A stretch of DNA of 64,000 bases, taken from positions 3,472,001-3,536,000 of the forward strand of contig JAFREQ010000026.1 of NCBI GenBank assembly GCA_025331565.1, given 5' to 3'. Source of the stretch: Holacanthus passer (Eukaryota > Chordata > Actinopteri > Pomacanthidae). A program made the position numbers and the translations under genes. Position 1 is the first letter of the stretch; the number at the start of each line of letters is the position of its first letter. Below the pieces are notes generated by a model that made no database searches, had not been told where the DNA came from, and saw only the letters and a program-made list of their open reading frames with translations. Below are positions 40,301-53,540 of the stretch, in pieces.

Positions 40301-42160
40301 CTGGGAAAAGATAAATGTTGTAATGAACTCTATAATATTGGACCAGGATCGATGGATAGTGGACTGATAAATATTCTGGACAGAAGAGAGACTCCTCTGC
40401 AAGTCAGTGTGTTTTCTTTAAAGCGTGGTCGTTCCATAACTTTAACCAAGTGTGGTCGACTGAAGTAAGTAGCAGTATCAACCCAAAACACGTTTTCCTA
40501 AACCTAATCGAACCTTAACCAGAAGACTGTCACATCACAAACAAAAGCCATGACGAGGTGTGAATTCATGCTGAGGCAGCAGGGGGAGCCGCTCAGATCC
40601 TCAGGGGCCCTGATCTCACCTGAGTTTGTGGTGGAGAGATGTCTTTGCATTGTAACACTGTTTTGCCCTGAGGGAATGTAATTCATGTGTGGTTTGTGGT
40701 GCAGAGAGTAAACAGCGTCCTGAGGCGGTGTGATTCTTTCATGCAGCCATTTTCAGCCCGTGAGGTTTACAGGGAGGAGGAGCAGGTATTTACCTGTGTG
40801 AAGTGTGACAATGGAGATTATTGTCCTCGGCTACTCTGGAGTTTCCTCCTTTAACTTTGTGCAGCAGAAATAGTTATTGATTGCAAATGATTGCATTCAG
40901 TTTTTATCTATGTTTTACACAGTGTCCAGTGTTGTACAACACACATTGTCAGGATTTTCTCCAATGTCATAAATCAACGTCCATAAATCTGCTTTGAAAC
41001 AAAGGGGAAAAGTCCAGAACTCATAAGTTTTGTCAAGTTGCAGTGATACTTCCATGAATACAGAGCAAACATGAAGTACTTATTGCTAATTTAGCTTTTA
41101 ATGGTGTCAATGTGCCAAAACATCAACACATAAAGGCTAAAAGATCAGGACTCAAGCTGCAGCTCACACAAATATCAGACTGTGACTTTTCCTATATTTA
41201 CAACAACTGAAAATGATACCACGTGAACCATATTAATGTAATAACATGGAGGCTCAGTGTCTGAACCAGGCGACGCCTGTTTAACACCTGAAGCCAATTA
41301 CACAGGCCCTCCTTCCGTTCTTCCCCTTCAAAATAAAAGCCCAAGCTCTCCACTCAGAGTCACTGTTTTACCATAAGGAACTGAACTCGCCGCCCTTAGT
41401 TTAACCTGCCTTCCAGTCAAAGTCGGAGGGATTTCCCAGCTGAAATTTCCAACTTGGAACTTCAGGTACAAGAAACCAAAAATAAACATGTCTGACATTT
41501 TTTGTGCAGGTAAGCAAGTTTCCCCATGAAAGCATGTGTTATTTAAATTAAATACAGGCAAACAAACTAGCTGATGCTTTACCTTTTACAGTGTGCACTC
41601 CTGTGGGTGCTGCCATCGTTAGGTGACATCAGACAACTGCTTGAAACTGCAGCTGCTTGAAGTCGAAAATGTTTCTGCCTTTCTTGGCGAACAACTTTGA
41701 GAAACATTTGACATCGTATGTGTGAGTCTGACGGCAGCGCTAATGTTCTTCTTTACCAATATCTCAGACATGTCCTCAAAATAGCAGCCTTCAATAATGT
41801 ACTTAGCCATTAGTTCAAGTTTATAATTATCGTACTGTATTTATTATCATATAACCAATGAATTATCATACATCTGGCGACACTGAGTTTACATCTCTCA
41901 AATCACGGGAGCAGCAAAACATCGTTATTGCCCAAATCAAAGTAAGACGAATAATGAAATACGAAATCTAATAATAATGACAAGAACTTTTTTCATGTAA
42001 CTCTCAATATTTGCCAGATTATCGATGATCTCAGTAATTACATATGTATATGACCATAATCTATAGATCACATTAATTTCTGATTGCATTTTTACATGAG
42101 AAGAGAATTAAATGAAATTGCTTAGATGTAAAAAAAACAAAAACAAAAACATAACAGGTC
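37314..42160. other. galactosyltransferase 3' flank and intergenic DNA
   Basis: No further coding exon recognised. AATAAA signals at about 38214, 39348 and 39863 could end the galactosyltransferase transcript. Repeat copies lie at about 39600-39655 (GATAAG... GTGGGGAAATT type) and 40020-40135 (AAAGTAC type). Confidence 0.4.
39600..39655 (+). repeat. dispersed GATAAAACTTTATTGATCC-type motif
   Basis: GATAAGATAAGATAAACC, TTTATTCGTCCCACAG and TGGGGAAATTTGC. Related copies: 2366-2410 (-), 15105-15145 (+), 43830-43866 (-), 45692-45730 (+) and 48578-48618 (-). It resembles the terminal segment of a fish retroposon. Confidence 0.55.
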
Positions 42161-42164
42161 AAAT

Positions 42165-44538
42165 GACTGAAAGAAACCATTTTATTTTGGTAAAAAGTTC
42201 AACAGTGTGTAGTTGCAGATGAAAAAGAACGTGGACAGAGAACAAATGTTTCATATGAGACGAGCAGCAGCGACGGAGTCAATTGTTGGTGCTTTCACAT
42301 AAAGACTTTAATCTGAGAGGCGTTTAACCGTCTGGATTCATCCCTCCTGAATTTATGCCTCAGCGTCCAGAGTTACTTAATAAAGACAAACAGTGCATCG
42401 TGAAATGTCTTTCAGTGGAAGACAATCAATAATAAATCTACATTAGTAGATGAACGAGTCACATTTTAAGAGGCGTCTAACGCCTTAAATCCAGCGGAGG
42501 CCAAATGAGTTTTAAAACAAACACAACCTCATTCTCCGTCGATCACAATATAAAAATACAGTATAAATAAAAAGGATTTAAAAACAGGCCTCACGGTGAG
42601 AACAATAAAAACACGGTCTCAATCTTCACATTGAGCCTAATGAGGCTTTTCTTCACATGAAACACAAAACTTCAACAGGCTCCAATACTCAGTGAGGAGT
42701 CCGACGCTCGACAGTGTTTTTAAAACAAAAGTTATATAATGTGTAATACTGTGCCATTTTAAAGGAACAGTCTGACATTTTTAAAACTAAACTTATTGAC
42801 TTTCTTACGGAGAATTAGATGAGATTGAATCCACTCTGATGTCGGTCAGTTAAATATGAAGGACGGTTATCTCAGCTGAGCATGAAGGAAGTGAGGAAAC
42901 AGTTTAACCTCACTCCGTCCAAACAGAAAGACAATCATTATTCTTTATGTTTATGTGCTTTAACTATTGCAAAATGCCAAACGCTGTTTTTTTGTACAGA
43001 TTGATCAAAAGAGTAATAATGTATTGGGCTAATTAGTGACCTTTAGAGTACATTTACTCAAGTACTGTACTTAACTTGAGTATTTCCATTTAATGCTACT
43101 TTATTATTATATTGTACTTTCACTTCACTTCATGGACCTGACAGTTACACAGACAGATCGTGATCTCTCATCTGACTCTCGGCAGGAAAGTGATTAAATG
43201 TATTTCCCAAAATGTCAAACTCGTCCTTTAACTGTTCACATTTAGCTGCTTGCCTTTGTGGCAACTGAACATATAAAGATAAAGTATTTCACATTAATCA
43301 GTGAATCAGTACGTGCAAACTACTACAACAAACATATACAGTGGAGTGGAGTGAAAGCTGCTCATGTCCTCAGGTTAAATCTTTCAGGTAGTGCAGAAAC
43401 AATAAGCTGATTATCAATTACAAAACTAACTGAAGGCAATTTTAAAAATATTTGATCATTTATCTTGAGACTGTTGGTCAGACAGTGAATGTGGTTGGAA
43501 ACATGACATTTTCAGACCTTTCTAAAGTATCTAACAGTTTACAGACTGAATGACTGATCTCAAAAATAGTTGATGAATAACTGATCATGAAAATAATGAC
43601 TAGTTGCTGGACACAGATCATCAGAACAGCAGATTATTGTATTTGTTAGTTATCTTTACCTTTTAGTGCATTTGTGACTTCAAAGGAAGTTAAATAATGA
43701 AAAGTGTTTTTCCTGGACCTGAAACAGGCTCCTGTGATGAAATGCTCCTGTGAGACAGTTTCAGATGTCTCTTCTGTCTGAGGGTTTCTATCAGAATATC
43801 TCTAATAGAAACTCATCTCACTTCATGAGTTTCCCCATTGTGGGACTAATAAAGGAATATCTTATCTTAACAAACGAATTTTTTTAATTAACACTCACTA
43901 CTTATTTAATAATGAAACTAGAGTCTACAGACGTGCTAGCAGTTCTGTGAGGTTGTACTTGTACACAGTGATACTTTGAGGTAACGTTACGTTTTTTAAC
44001 ATAAACACACTGACATTGAGAACGACTCACCGATCTTTAGCAAATGTAATATTTATCATGTTTTCCATTTTACTTAAATTGTTGGAAACAAGGTGCAGGT
44101 GAGGCTGATAGGAACGTCACTGAACCAATCTGATGATGGCGCGACAGGTTAAGGTTAAAGGTCAAGCTGCTGGTGACGCTGCCGGCATGGCTAAAAATCC
44201 ACCATCCCAGTCTGGACTGGTGTCGTACGTGACTTTAAATGAGGTTTCTTACTTGTGGATCTGAACGTTGAGGTTCTGGTTCGACTTCAGCTGTCTGCAG
44301 AGCACCTTTCAAACTGACCTACAACATTTCTGAACTCAAGGATTAACAGAATTTCCTTCGTCATTTTCCACAAACAAACATAAAACTGTGATAAATAAGT
44401 CTAATGAAGGACAGTGTGATAGATCACATAGAAATAGCTTCATTTAACCCGACACTAATAGATGGATTATAAAGTTAACTTGGTGAATAAAGAGAAAATC
44501 TAAAGATGAGCACCGACGTGAGTCTGCGATAGTTTGGA
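42165..44538 (-). other. il17c 3' flank or long 3'UTR (inferred)
   Basis: No coding exon. TTTTATTTT at about 42182-42190 gives AATAAA on the - strand, so a 2.4-kb il17c 3'UTR is possible but unproven. Inside are two oppositely oriented copies of one dispersed family (42762-42935 and 43137-43235), with an AAAGTAC-family copy between them at 43045-43150. Confidence 0.35.
42762..43235. repeat. inverted pair of dispersed repeats around an AAAGTAC copy
   Basis: Left arm begins AAAGGAACAGTCTGACATTT and includes GAATTAGATGAGATTG. The right arm, read on the - strand, has AAAGGACGAGTTTGACATTT and CCGAGAGTCAGATGAGAG. The two arms are copies of the same family in opposite orientation. A stem-loop in any transcript crossing them is possible. 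Confidence 0.55.
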
Positions 44539-46347
44539 TCAAGCCTGCGATGCTGCGTATTTGGGCACAGCACACGCGCAGGCCACAGGGACTTTGATAA
44601 AATCCTTTTTCACCACATATTTGTTGGGATCGCGTGGACAGCGACTCTTCTTCAGGACCATCAGAGACGTGAACACAGGCACAGAGTTGTAGCTCAGCAC
44701 TTCGCTCTGGTTGATGATGCAGCCCTGACAAAGACACTCGGCGAAGGGAATCTCACGAGGAAACCTGTCGACGTCTCGGTCCGTCCTGACGGGAGACAAC
44801 GAGGCAGAGCAGATATCAACAAACAGCAAATGAGTTTAACAATGACTGAAACTTTAATCACACGTCCATTCGTGCAGTGAAAAGGTTACTGGTCTGTCAT
44901 CATTCCTCCGCTCTGAAGTATTTGGACACGAACACATCAGCGATGTAAATAAGTTAATAGTCAGAGAAAGAGATCAAATCTGAAACTGACCCAGGAACAG
45001 CTGAGGTCTGTTCACGGTGTCGTTTCAAACAGCAAAATCAATTAATTCCACATGAACCACCACAATTAGAGGATTTGCTCGTAAAATAAATTGAGTTTGG
45101 TAAAACGTGTGAATTTGCGTCATCGAGCTATAGCAAGTCATCGTGAATGTGCTGACAAGAGACAGAACGGAGAGCCGGAGAGGACAAAATGGAGGAAGTA
45201 ATTCACTGTCACTTTTCTTCATTAAAGTGTAAACGGTGCCACGAAAGAGGAACGGCCAGACAACTATGTATAAAATATATAATATCAAGTGAATAAAACA
45301 GTCAACCTAAAGAACATAGTGAGACTTTAGGAGACGTGTTTACACAGGATTTAAACAAACAGTTCGAAAACAAAACACACACGACGAACGATTCTGGTGA
45401 TGTCATCGGAATCAAATTATTTTGTGCTATTATTCTTGTAATGCACTGAACTGTAAAATCCAGCTTTCTATTTATCTAATATTCTATTGCAAACTTAAAA
45501 TGTTAAATTCCCTCCAAAATGTAAAGTCACTCATTCATTTCAAACAAAAATACATTTATTAGCTTCTTCTTGTCCAGATCTCTAATGATTTCCACTCGTG
45601 TGAGACGGATACGACACAAATCATTTCTGTTAATTTCCACATTCAATTGAATTACACAAAATGTAAATCAATGTTGTTATTATTTCTGGTTCAGATAAAA
45701 CTTTATTGATTAAGGCGGGAAATTCACAAGCTACCAATAAAGTTATTAAAATCACCTGCTGTGATGTGAAGTGATGAACACATGAATGCATCAATAATTA
45801 TAATCCAGTATTCGATTACTCTGTAAAGGGCCATTCTGCATAATGTGTACTTCACAGTGCACAGGTTTGTCTCACGGCTGTCACACACCTGGACCTGCAC
45901 GCGCTGACGCGGTGACGCAGCTCTACCTGCACGCGGTGACGCGGTGACGCAGCTCTACCTGCACGCGGTGACGCGGTGACGCACCTGTAGGTCCAGGGGG
46001 ACACGGAGCGCAGCTTCAGGTCGCGGCTCAGCTCCCGAGCCGCCTGCTCGCAGCTCCCCGGGTCTCCGCCATTCGGCAGGATCCTGGACACGCTCAGTTT
46101 GACCCAGTAGTTCCGCCGGAACTTGTCGGCTCGGCTGTTGAACTCGTGCTCGCTGACGCATCTGGAGCCGCCGGCAGGTAAACAGGAAGTGCGGTGGTTG
46201 AAGAAGAGCAGCGAGCTGATGGAGATCTGAAACAGGTGAGAGAAGACATGAGCGTGAAAACCAGCTAGGGTCCGAGAGCAGGTGAGGCAAAGAGCGCTCC
46301 CCCTGGGCCGCAGGCGGAATTACCATTTGCAGACTGACCCACGTCAT
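44539..46347 (-). CDS. il17c: interleukin-17C
   Basis: A secreted IL-17 family cytokine of epithelial defence that signals through IL-17RE/RA in mammals. Exons (- strand): 46347-46324, 46226-45985 and 44785-44539; all GT-AG and in phase; 170 aa against about 197 in human IL17C. The start MTWVSLQM is followed by ISISSLLFF, a short hydrophobic leader. SVSPWTYR and then DRFPREIPFAECLCQGCI match the IL17C signature SPWRYR and RYPQKLAFAECLCRGCI. Cysteines at 106, 108, 111, 138, 158 and 160 fit the cystine-knot pattern, ending VPVACACAVP where human has VPVGCTCVLP. IL17C is on human 16q24 near JPH3, which fits this locus. A minisatellite abuts the exon 2 donor. The signal peptide is less hydrophobic than usual, so exon 1 deserves transcript support. 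Confidence 0.9.
45893..45982. repeat. 32-bp minisatellite at il17c exon 2 donor
   Basis: Two full 32-bp units (45893-45924 and 45925-45956) and a 26-bp partial third that abuts the exon 2 donor. Units share ACCTGCACGCG, GACGCGGTGACGC and AGCTCT. It is CpG-rich. On the sense strand each unit contains a GCAG|GT splice-donor-like site. Confidence 0.92.
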
Positions 46348-46396
46348 GATGGACCTGGACAGGTGTGACTGAGAGCAGCAGCTCCATTGGACCGGG

Positions 46397-46404
46397 TTTA
46401 TATA
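46397..46404 (-). promoter_or_regulatory. il17c: il17c TATA box
   Basis: TATATAAA on the - strand, about 50 bp upstream of the il17c ATG. Initiation about 30 bp downstream would leave a very short 5'UTR, as is typical of inducible cytokine genes. Confidence 0.6.
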
Positions 46405-48375
46405 CAGTATGTGTATGTGCAGGCTGGAGGAACCTGATGCTGGAAAACCCTCAGTCACTGTTTCCTGGTTCTGAATCGCAGAGACAGTGACCACGCCCCC
46501 TGGAGGTGTGTTTCATCACTGAGGTCACGCTGCTGATGAAAACGTCTGAAAGTTTATTTGAACCTCCTGTAAAAATACTGTTTGATCAGTGGGGGATATA
46601 ATGAAGTACATTTACTCAAATACTGTACTGTACGCATTACAAGTGCTTTTTACTCTGCTACCATTTGACAGCTTTAGTTACTTTACTTTTTTTGAATACA
46701 AAACATGTAAAGAACATGTAAAACATAGAATATTAAAAAACTACCCAACAGTTTTTGCACCTGAAATAATTAACAGAAAATAATTATTTATAATATAATA
46801 ATTATAAACTATTTTGATAATCATTCGAGTAAACTTTGAAACTTACAACCTGGATGCTGTGTAAATAAAGGTAAATACAGTAATGAAGACTTTTTTCCAT
46901 ATATCATAGCCATGAGGTTCATTTGACAGGACGACTCCATGTGGACTGAAGTTGTGAGTCTGTGATTAAAGATATTTACAGCCAGATACAACAATTATGA
47001 TCATTGAAATATTTTTACTTCAGGCAAAAATGCCAAAAGTTCACAGTTTCCAGCTTTTCAAATGGGAATATTTGCTGCCTTTCTGTCTCTGGCTGTAAAC
47101 TGAATATCTTTGGTTTTTGGACTGTGAAGGGCACTAATTCACTCATTTTCTGAATTTTATAGACCCAAAGATTAATGAAGAAAAGAATCATTTAATGTAT
47201 CTATATGAAAATAATCATTTGGACTGCAGCCTGCAGGAGCTCCACAGGGAAGCATCCTGGAAATATTGTACTTTTCTCTCCAGTACATTTATCTGACAGC
47301 TGAAGTTACAAGTTAGATCAAAATATTAGGATTTGACATCAAAGATACACAAACGATAATCTCATAAAATACAATGTCAACAGCTCTAACTCCTCCTGTG
47401 AACGCTCATAAGCGGAAACTGCTGTATGAACAGATAATGAATGGATGAATGACCGAATGATGGCGATCGTAAAAGTTGTAATGATTGACGGAGTCGTACT
47501 TGTTTACAAACACTGGACATTGTTGTTGTCTGCTCACAACTGTATTATAATGTTAAAAACAGGTTTTAAAAATTTGCCCCATTTGACCAACTGCACCATT
47601 AAAATGATGTGTTCATGAATGTATCTATAATTAAAATCTAAATATTAGTCTGCATAATGAGTACTTTTACTTTTGGTACTTTTTTAAACTTATCCTTTGA
47701 AATGCTCTCTCTGTCATTTTTCATGCTGACAGGAATGTCTGCTGTCTTTATTTATACACTGACTGTGTCGATAGGAATGCGACTCTGGCCCGTTTTCATT
47801 TCCCGAGTGTGTTCTCACTCCTTTTGTTGCCAAAAGACATTAGTACTTTCACTGTTTCCTCAGATCCAGCCGAGTAATAACCATAACTCACTCGTGCAGC
47901 GTGACGATGTGGGCCACACTGAAACTGTCTCCGCCCTCCTCAACCTGCCTCATATAAAAGTGTTTGCAGCCTGAATTTAGAAACACAGAAAGCTTAGCCG
48001 TGTACAGATCGGGCTGTTGCTTCATTCTGTCGGGTTAAACTTGCACAAAGAATTTCAACTGTGCCAACAATGATTACACTGTTAAGAACAAGTTAGGCTG
48101 TTTTATTTGTTTAGTGGCTGCATATTTGATAGTGATACAGAACCTGAATGTTTGATATTTTAACGACTACTTTGATGCCCGTTTCCAGTACATGTCCTGT
48201 GAATAGTGACACATTGCAGGTTTGCATCAGTCAGTTGTTTCAGAAAGTGCCTTTGTGTACCAGGCAGCAGCTCTCAATGGTCGTCAATACGCAGACAGAA
48301 CAGGTGTCATAAATGGTGTTGAGTGGAGGACAACAGCAACCTCCGTGTCATGATTTTCTCAGAGCATTTTTTCAC

Positions 48376-48404
48376 ACTTATCTCTGCCAAGAGTAGCAGC
48401 CCCT
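48376..48404 (+). repeat. short dispersed repeat, copy 1
   Basis: CTTATCTCTGCCAAGAG followed by TAGCAGCCCCT; it recurs with one difference at about 52140-52168. Family unknown. Confidence 0.6.
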
Positions 48405-49149
48405 GTCATTTTTTCAAGGATAAACACTCGTGTCCCGTGTCTTCCCATGCTGAGGATTTTGCTCTATCGAAGCGGCCGGGAGTGAATGTCAGAGGTCAAC
48501 ATCATTCATGTGAAGAGGGAACACAAACTATTGCACAAACAGGAGTTCAAAGCAAAGTTGCAGTCGGATGAACTATTGTGAATCTCCCCACTGAGGGACG
48601 ATTAACGGAATATCTTATCTTAACTACGGGCAGCTTCCCTTTGATGGATCGGACGACGTCACAAAAACCAGGAAATTGTTGACATTGTGTCCAACAGTGG
48701 AGAGTTTATCTCAGACGTCCTTGGGTTGATGGATTGAATGGGGTGCTTACTGTAAACTGCACAGGCCATAACAAGTAGACAGCTCAGACGTGGCTGCTGT
48801 CGGTGTTGACAATGACGTTTTAATTACTGCAGCTGGTTTCAATCTAATAGTAAATACAAGCTTGCAAGTTGACATCATCAGGGGGATTAAATGGTCTCTT
48901 AACCCTCTTTCACACTGGACCAAAACCCCCTTCACATCCACAAACATCTGGCTTCTGTCGTCAGAGGGAAATTGTGCAATCTGCATTCATTTCAGGTCAG
49001 ATGACTCAGCAGCAACCACAAGTGTCTATTATCTCCAGCTCCTGACTGTCTGGACTTTCAACCCTTTTCCAGTGGGATGATGATGCGCATGGAAGTGCAG
49101 GATCATCATTTATCATTTGACAACATGCAGCGCTGACATTATTCAGTCA

Positions 49150-49410
49150 CTGTCAAACATCACAGGCCTCCATGCTGCAAGATGGCGCCTAACCGTGGCT
49201 GACGTGTTGACACTTTTTTGCACAATCATGTTATTGTAAGTATCCTGTACATATCTTTTTAATTCTGATTTTGTTCTCTATTTTTTTGTAATTTCTATTT
49301 TTATTTTTGTCAAAGCGGTGTTCATAGTGGAAGGCAAAGGAAGAATTTCATTGTATAGAGAAACTTGTTTCCTTTTACTGTGCGTGTGACAATAAACGCT
49401 TTGACCCTTT
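49150..49410 (+). repeat. LINE-like fragment with 3' tail
   Basis: CAAGATGGCGCC near 49180, then an AT-rich stretch and a tail GAATTTCATTGTATAG...TGTGACAATAAACGCTTTGACC. The tail resembles those of abundant fish non-LTR elements. A second tail of the same type is at about 62430-62485. Confidence 0.45.
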
Positions 49411-52139
49411 CTGCTGCTCCCTGATTTCTGGTGCGAGAGACCTCCATGATTTCATGTCTGTCTTTTAAGGCCTTCACATCAGGAAGCCAGACAGTGAGTG
49501 CTGGGTATTGGAGGGGATTTTCCACACTTACATTACCATCTAGAAATCTCTCTGTGTCAGTTCTCACCAATGACTCAGCCTCTGAGATGTTACTTTTAAA
49601 AATGAACGATTGTACGTTTATTGTTGTTATGGCATTATATTTTCTGACAACCAGCACATTCTTCTTTCTACCAAAGTGTCTATTATACAGTAATATGGCC
49701 ACTGGGACGTTTCAAAGTCAGAAATTTTTAAAAACTCTACACACGGTGGCCTTTAAGTCTTGGAGTATATGGAAATACACAGAACAGCACAGAGATCATT
49801 GGCTGCCGTTCACCGTGATAAACAACGCAGGATAAAACCATCGAATATTTACCATATTTCAATTGATATTTCAGTTGATATTTACCAATATCAACCATAT
49901 TTACATTTGTCACAGATATTTGAGATCCCCAGAGGATAGATTCTAATGACTTGCTGATTGTTCTGACTTTTCCTCTTCTTACATCAGGAGGTTGATGTTT
50001 ATGGTTCAATGAAATATCGGGACAACTATTTTCATGAACTAAGACGATGAACATGGTAAACGTCATACTGTGTGTTAGCATGTTGACGTCAACATTTAGG
50101 TCAAAGCACGACTGAAAGTTCAACCTCACAGAGCTGCTGGTCGGGCTGTAGACTCGTTGAATCATCATCGGGTCATTATCTCTCGGAGAAACTGATTCTG
50201 ACCACTGTTATGTTAATGCACGAGAGGTTCAGACTGGGACTAACGCAGCTGTCTGACATGTTTTGCATCATTACATCATACTTTACATTCTGTCGGTGAA
50301 GCCTTTGACAGTAACCTGCGAAACTTTTCAACTTCCAATACTTCCTGATTTACCTCATCTTATCTTGAGCTTACAAGCTTATTGCACTTTGTGTAAATGG
50401 TGATGTTTGCATTCACTTTGGCAACATGAGTTTTTACGGCAAAGCTTTTGCAGAAAATAGCAGAAATGCAACTTACTCATTGTGATTAACAATAAAAGTT
50501 TAATAACAGTCTGTTATCTGCTCTGTGGATTTGATCTCTTTCTCTCGAACACAGCGGCAGCAGCTCTGATGCAGTTTGCACACACACACATCTTTTATCT
50601 TGATTGATTTGTTGCACCGATGCAAACCTGGAACGCGATCAAACCGTGAACAGTAACAGCAGTAACTTCTGGATGCTTGTTGTCTGACATAGGACTTTTT
50701 GTCAAATGTCCAGACAAGGTGGAGAGACTGTTGGGGACGTTCCCAGCGAACCTGCTCGACCAAGGCACCAACATATCAACATTACTATATTGAGTCCTTT
50801 ACACCTGTCATAAAAAGTCAAGTACATGCAGTTGATATCAGTGTTATAAATGCACTTCCTTGATGGAGAACAATAAATATTGTTATGTCACAAATGGCAA
50901 ACTACCATTTCCAATGTCAACAGTTTTAAGCACAATAAATAATTATTACTAGCATCTTTCCGTCAATAAAATCATATCCAGCTGGAAAGGAGGGCCGATC
51001 CATGCGCGGCCTTTTCTGCAAATAAGAAAAGGATGGAGTAGATTAAGATGCATTAAAGGTCCAGAGAAGTGTGACTGTGACTCAATCCTGACCAAACTAA
51101 ACCACAACCGGCCGAACAGGGAGAACAACAAACGAGTGAAACATCCATAATTAGTCTTGATTAGCTTAAATTTTGTTATGAATTTTAGATTAGATCTGTT
51201 TTTAACCTCCATGTTCAGCACCTGTCTGTGCTGTCGTAGACTGACCACATAATATTTGAACAGGGCTTTTCGTGACGTAGACCATCGTGTCTATTTTATG
51301 GTTATTATTCCAGTCTAACAAAGAAGATGAAATGTTCGTCATGCAGGGGCTGGTTCCCAGTTTCACGCAACTGCAGGAACCTGGACCTTGATCAGCTCTC
51401 ACTTCGCTTCACATAGCAAATATTCCCAGACACACTTGATGTCAAACATCAATCACGCCGGTGGTGTGAGGTTGAGTCACACAAATCTCCTCCCTGTCAG
51501 TATAAATGCTTGTCTCCTGTATTTAGACTTTAGAATGAGCTCATCGACAGAGCTGGCTCGCGTCTATTTCCTCGTGTGATCTGATACAATGACCGTGACA
51601 CAACAGCTGCCTATTATTTGCTTATGCAGCCGTTGTTAACTTGATGTTATACTAAGATGTAATGTTGCTGATCAAACACATTATCGGCCTGTTTTTCACA
51701 GAAAAGACAACACTGCAAAACCTGCGAAGTCAGACAGATCAACCCAAAAGTGAAAAATATTTGCATATATGCTTCAAAAACACGAATGACATCATGAGTT
51801 TCATCACACAGATTAAAACGTGCATCTTTCTACTCTCCAAAAACTGCCCAGACTCAAACTTAAAGCCAAAGAAACACAAGGTTTAAAGTAATTTCAAATA
51901 GATATTATTTGAAGCCAAGACAAAAGCAACACATAAATGAATCTGTGAGTCAGAGGCGACTGAAATGATGAATTAATGAGCAGTGCTGCCTAAACTAACC
52001 CGGTTTTTGGGAAACAACCTTGAAATCTTGAGATTAAAAAAAAAAAAAAAGAACAATGTTGTTTATGGAGACCTCCATTAATAACTTCCCCACATTCCCA
52101 TTACGTGGTTTCTGTGCAACAATCACATGAAGCTGATAA

Positions 52140-52168
52140 CACTTATCTCTGCCGAGAGTAGCAGCCCC
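52140..52168 (+). repeat. short dispersed repeat, copy 2
   Basis: CTTATCTCTGCCGAGAG followed by TAGCAGCCCCT, matching 48376-48404 except for one base. Confidence 0.6.
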
Positions 52169-52425
52169 TATTTCTCTGGAGATTCCAAAAGCAACATGGC
52201 CAAAAAAATAAAATCTTTTTGTGTTTTTTTCAAGCTTCAGGACAATTTAAATCTTTTTCTTGTTTGTAAAATGCATAAAGACTAAAACATGATTCAAACA
52301 TCAAATCTCTTAAGACTTTGTGTGTTTGCAGAATAATATGAAAGTAGCACGACTCTGTCATCAATATGAACATTCATAAAAGACAAAGGGTGGACGCGGG
52401 GCCGGAGTGGGACTCATTTTCAGCC

Positions 52426-53444
52426 CAGGGCCCAGTTGTTCAAAAGGTGTCAGCTGGATCAAAATTATCTGGATTTTGAAATCCCTTTTTTTGCTATCCA
52501 GGATCATGTAATCCATCTTACTTTTATCCCAGTTGTTCAAAGCAAAGTTGGATTGGATCAGTCTGATCCTGATCCAAACTATTCATGATTACCAAATCCA
52601 GATAATGAGTGCTCTAAATTAGACTGCTGCATATCACACTGAAGGCTACTGGGTGTGTAAGAAACACTGGCAGAATAGCCAGCATGGGGTCACTCAAAGT
52701 GTCACTATTTGAAGAAACAAAAAGAAAGCACAGAAAATACAAACACCCCATTTTCAACATCTTTTGACCAGCCAGACCATATCTGCCCCACAAAAAATAA
52801 CAAAGCAAACATACATTCCATGTGCTTCAAATTCAAACTTAAAAGGACAGTTGAAGACATGCAAGGCATGTGGACAGGCAGTAAGGGACGCCGCTGTCAG
52901 AAACTGTTTTTGAACAATGATTCTTGGATGTGTCTGTAAATATTAAGTTTCCAATTAGAGTCAGAATTGAAGACTTTTTTGTTTGATTTTGACAGCTTTT
53001 GAGAGGATTATTTTATTTCTACCTTACTGGTCTGTAGTGTGAAGGAGTCTGTAACTTCAACTGTATGATTTGAAAATCAGTTGAAAAATATCAATAAATA
53101 AATGTATATCTACTGCATGATAATTGTTATGTTATAAATGTTATAAATGTTTGACCAGTTAGAATCTAATAGAAATCACATTTTGTTCCTGAAATCCACC
53201 CTGAATCCACCAAACTGCTGGGATCAGAATAATCCTGATTTTTTGGATCAAAGTCATCCCAATCCTACTAAAGAGTTTTGAACAACACAAACTGAAGGTT
53301 TGATCCAGATTAAAACCAAGATTGGATTACGTGATCTAATCCGATCTCAGAACCCGTTTTTGGTTTTGAACAACCCATTTTCAAGAATTGATCCAATCCA
53401 TTATCCAAAATCCGATCAGATGACCTTTAAAAAACTGGGCCCTG
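52426..53444. mobile_element. MITE-like element with long inverted ends
   Basis: Starts CAGGGCCCAGTTGTTCAAA and ends AAAACTGGGCCCTG, an inverted terminal match. The next 150-280 bp inward on both sides are related in inverted orientation, with repeated GTTGTTCAAA, GGATTGGATCA and TCTGGAT words. No transposase is recognisable in the centre. The ends recall fish PIF/Harbinger-type elements, but the target-site duplication (GCC versus GCT) is not convincing, so the superfamily is open. Confidence 0.65.
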
Positions 53445-53540
53445 GCTCTGCTTCTGACACGAAATCACATTTTAAAAGTGGTCATAATTCTCAGCACAAA
53501 TCTCCCATTTTTACAAAGCCTTCTGATCAGTTCAGGTCAG

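Noticed and set aside
41461..41515. ATG followed by GTGCAG|GTAAGC, a possible first exon with an upstream ATAAAAG
   Set aside because: Lies beside palindromic repeat-like sequence (TTTCCCAGCTGAAATTTCCAAC) and has no partner exon.
49322..49835. Overlapping 126- and 134-codon ORFs on opposite strands
   Set aside because: Overlap a LINE-like tail and show no recognisable protein features.
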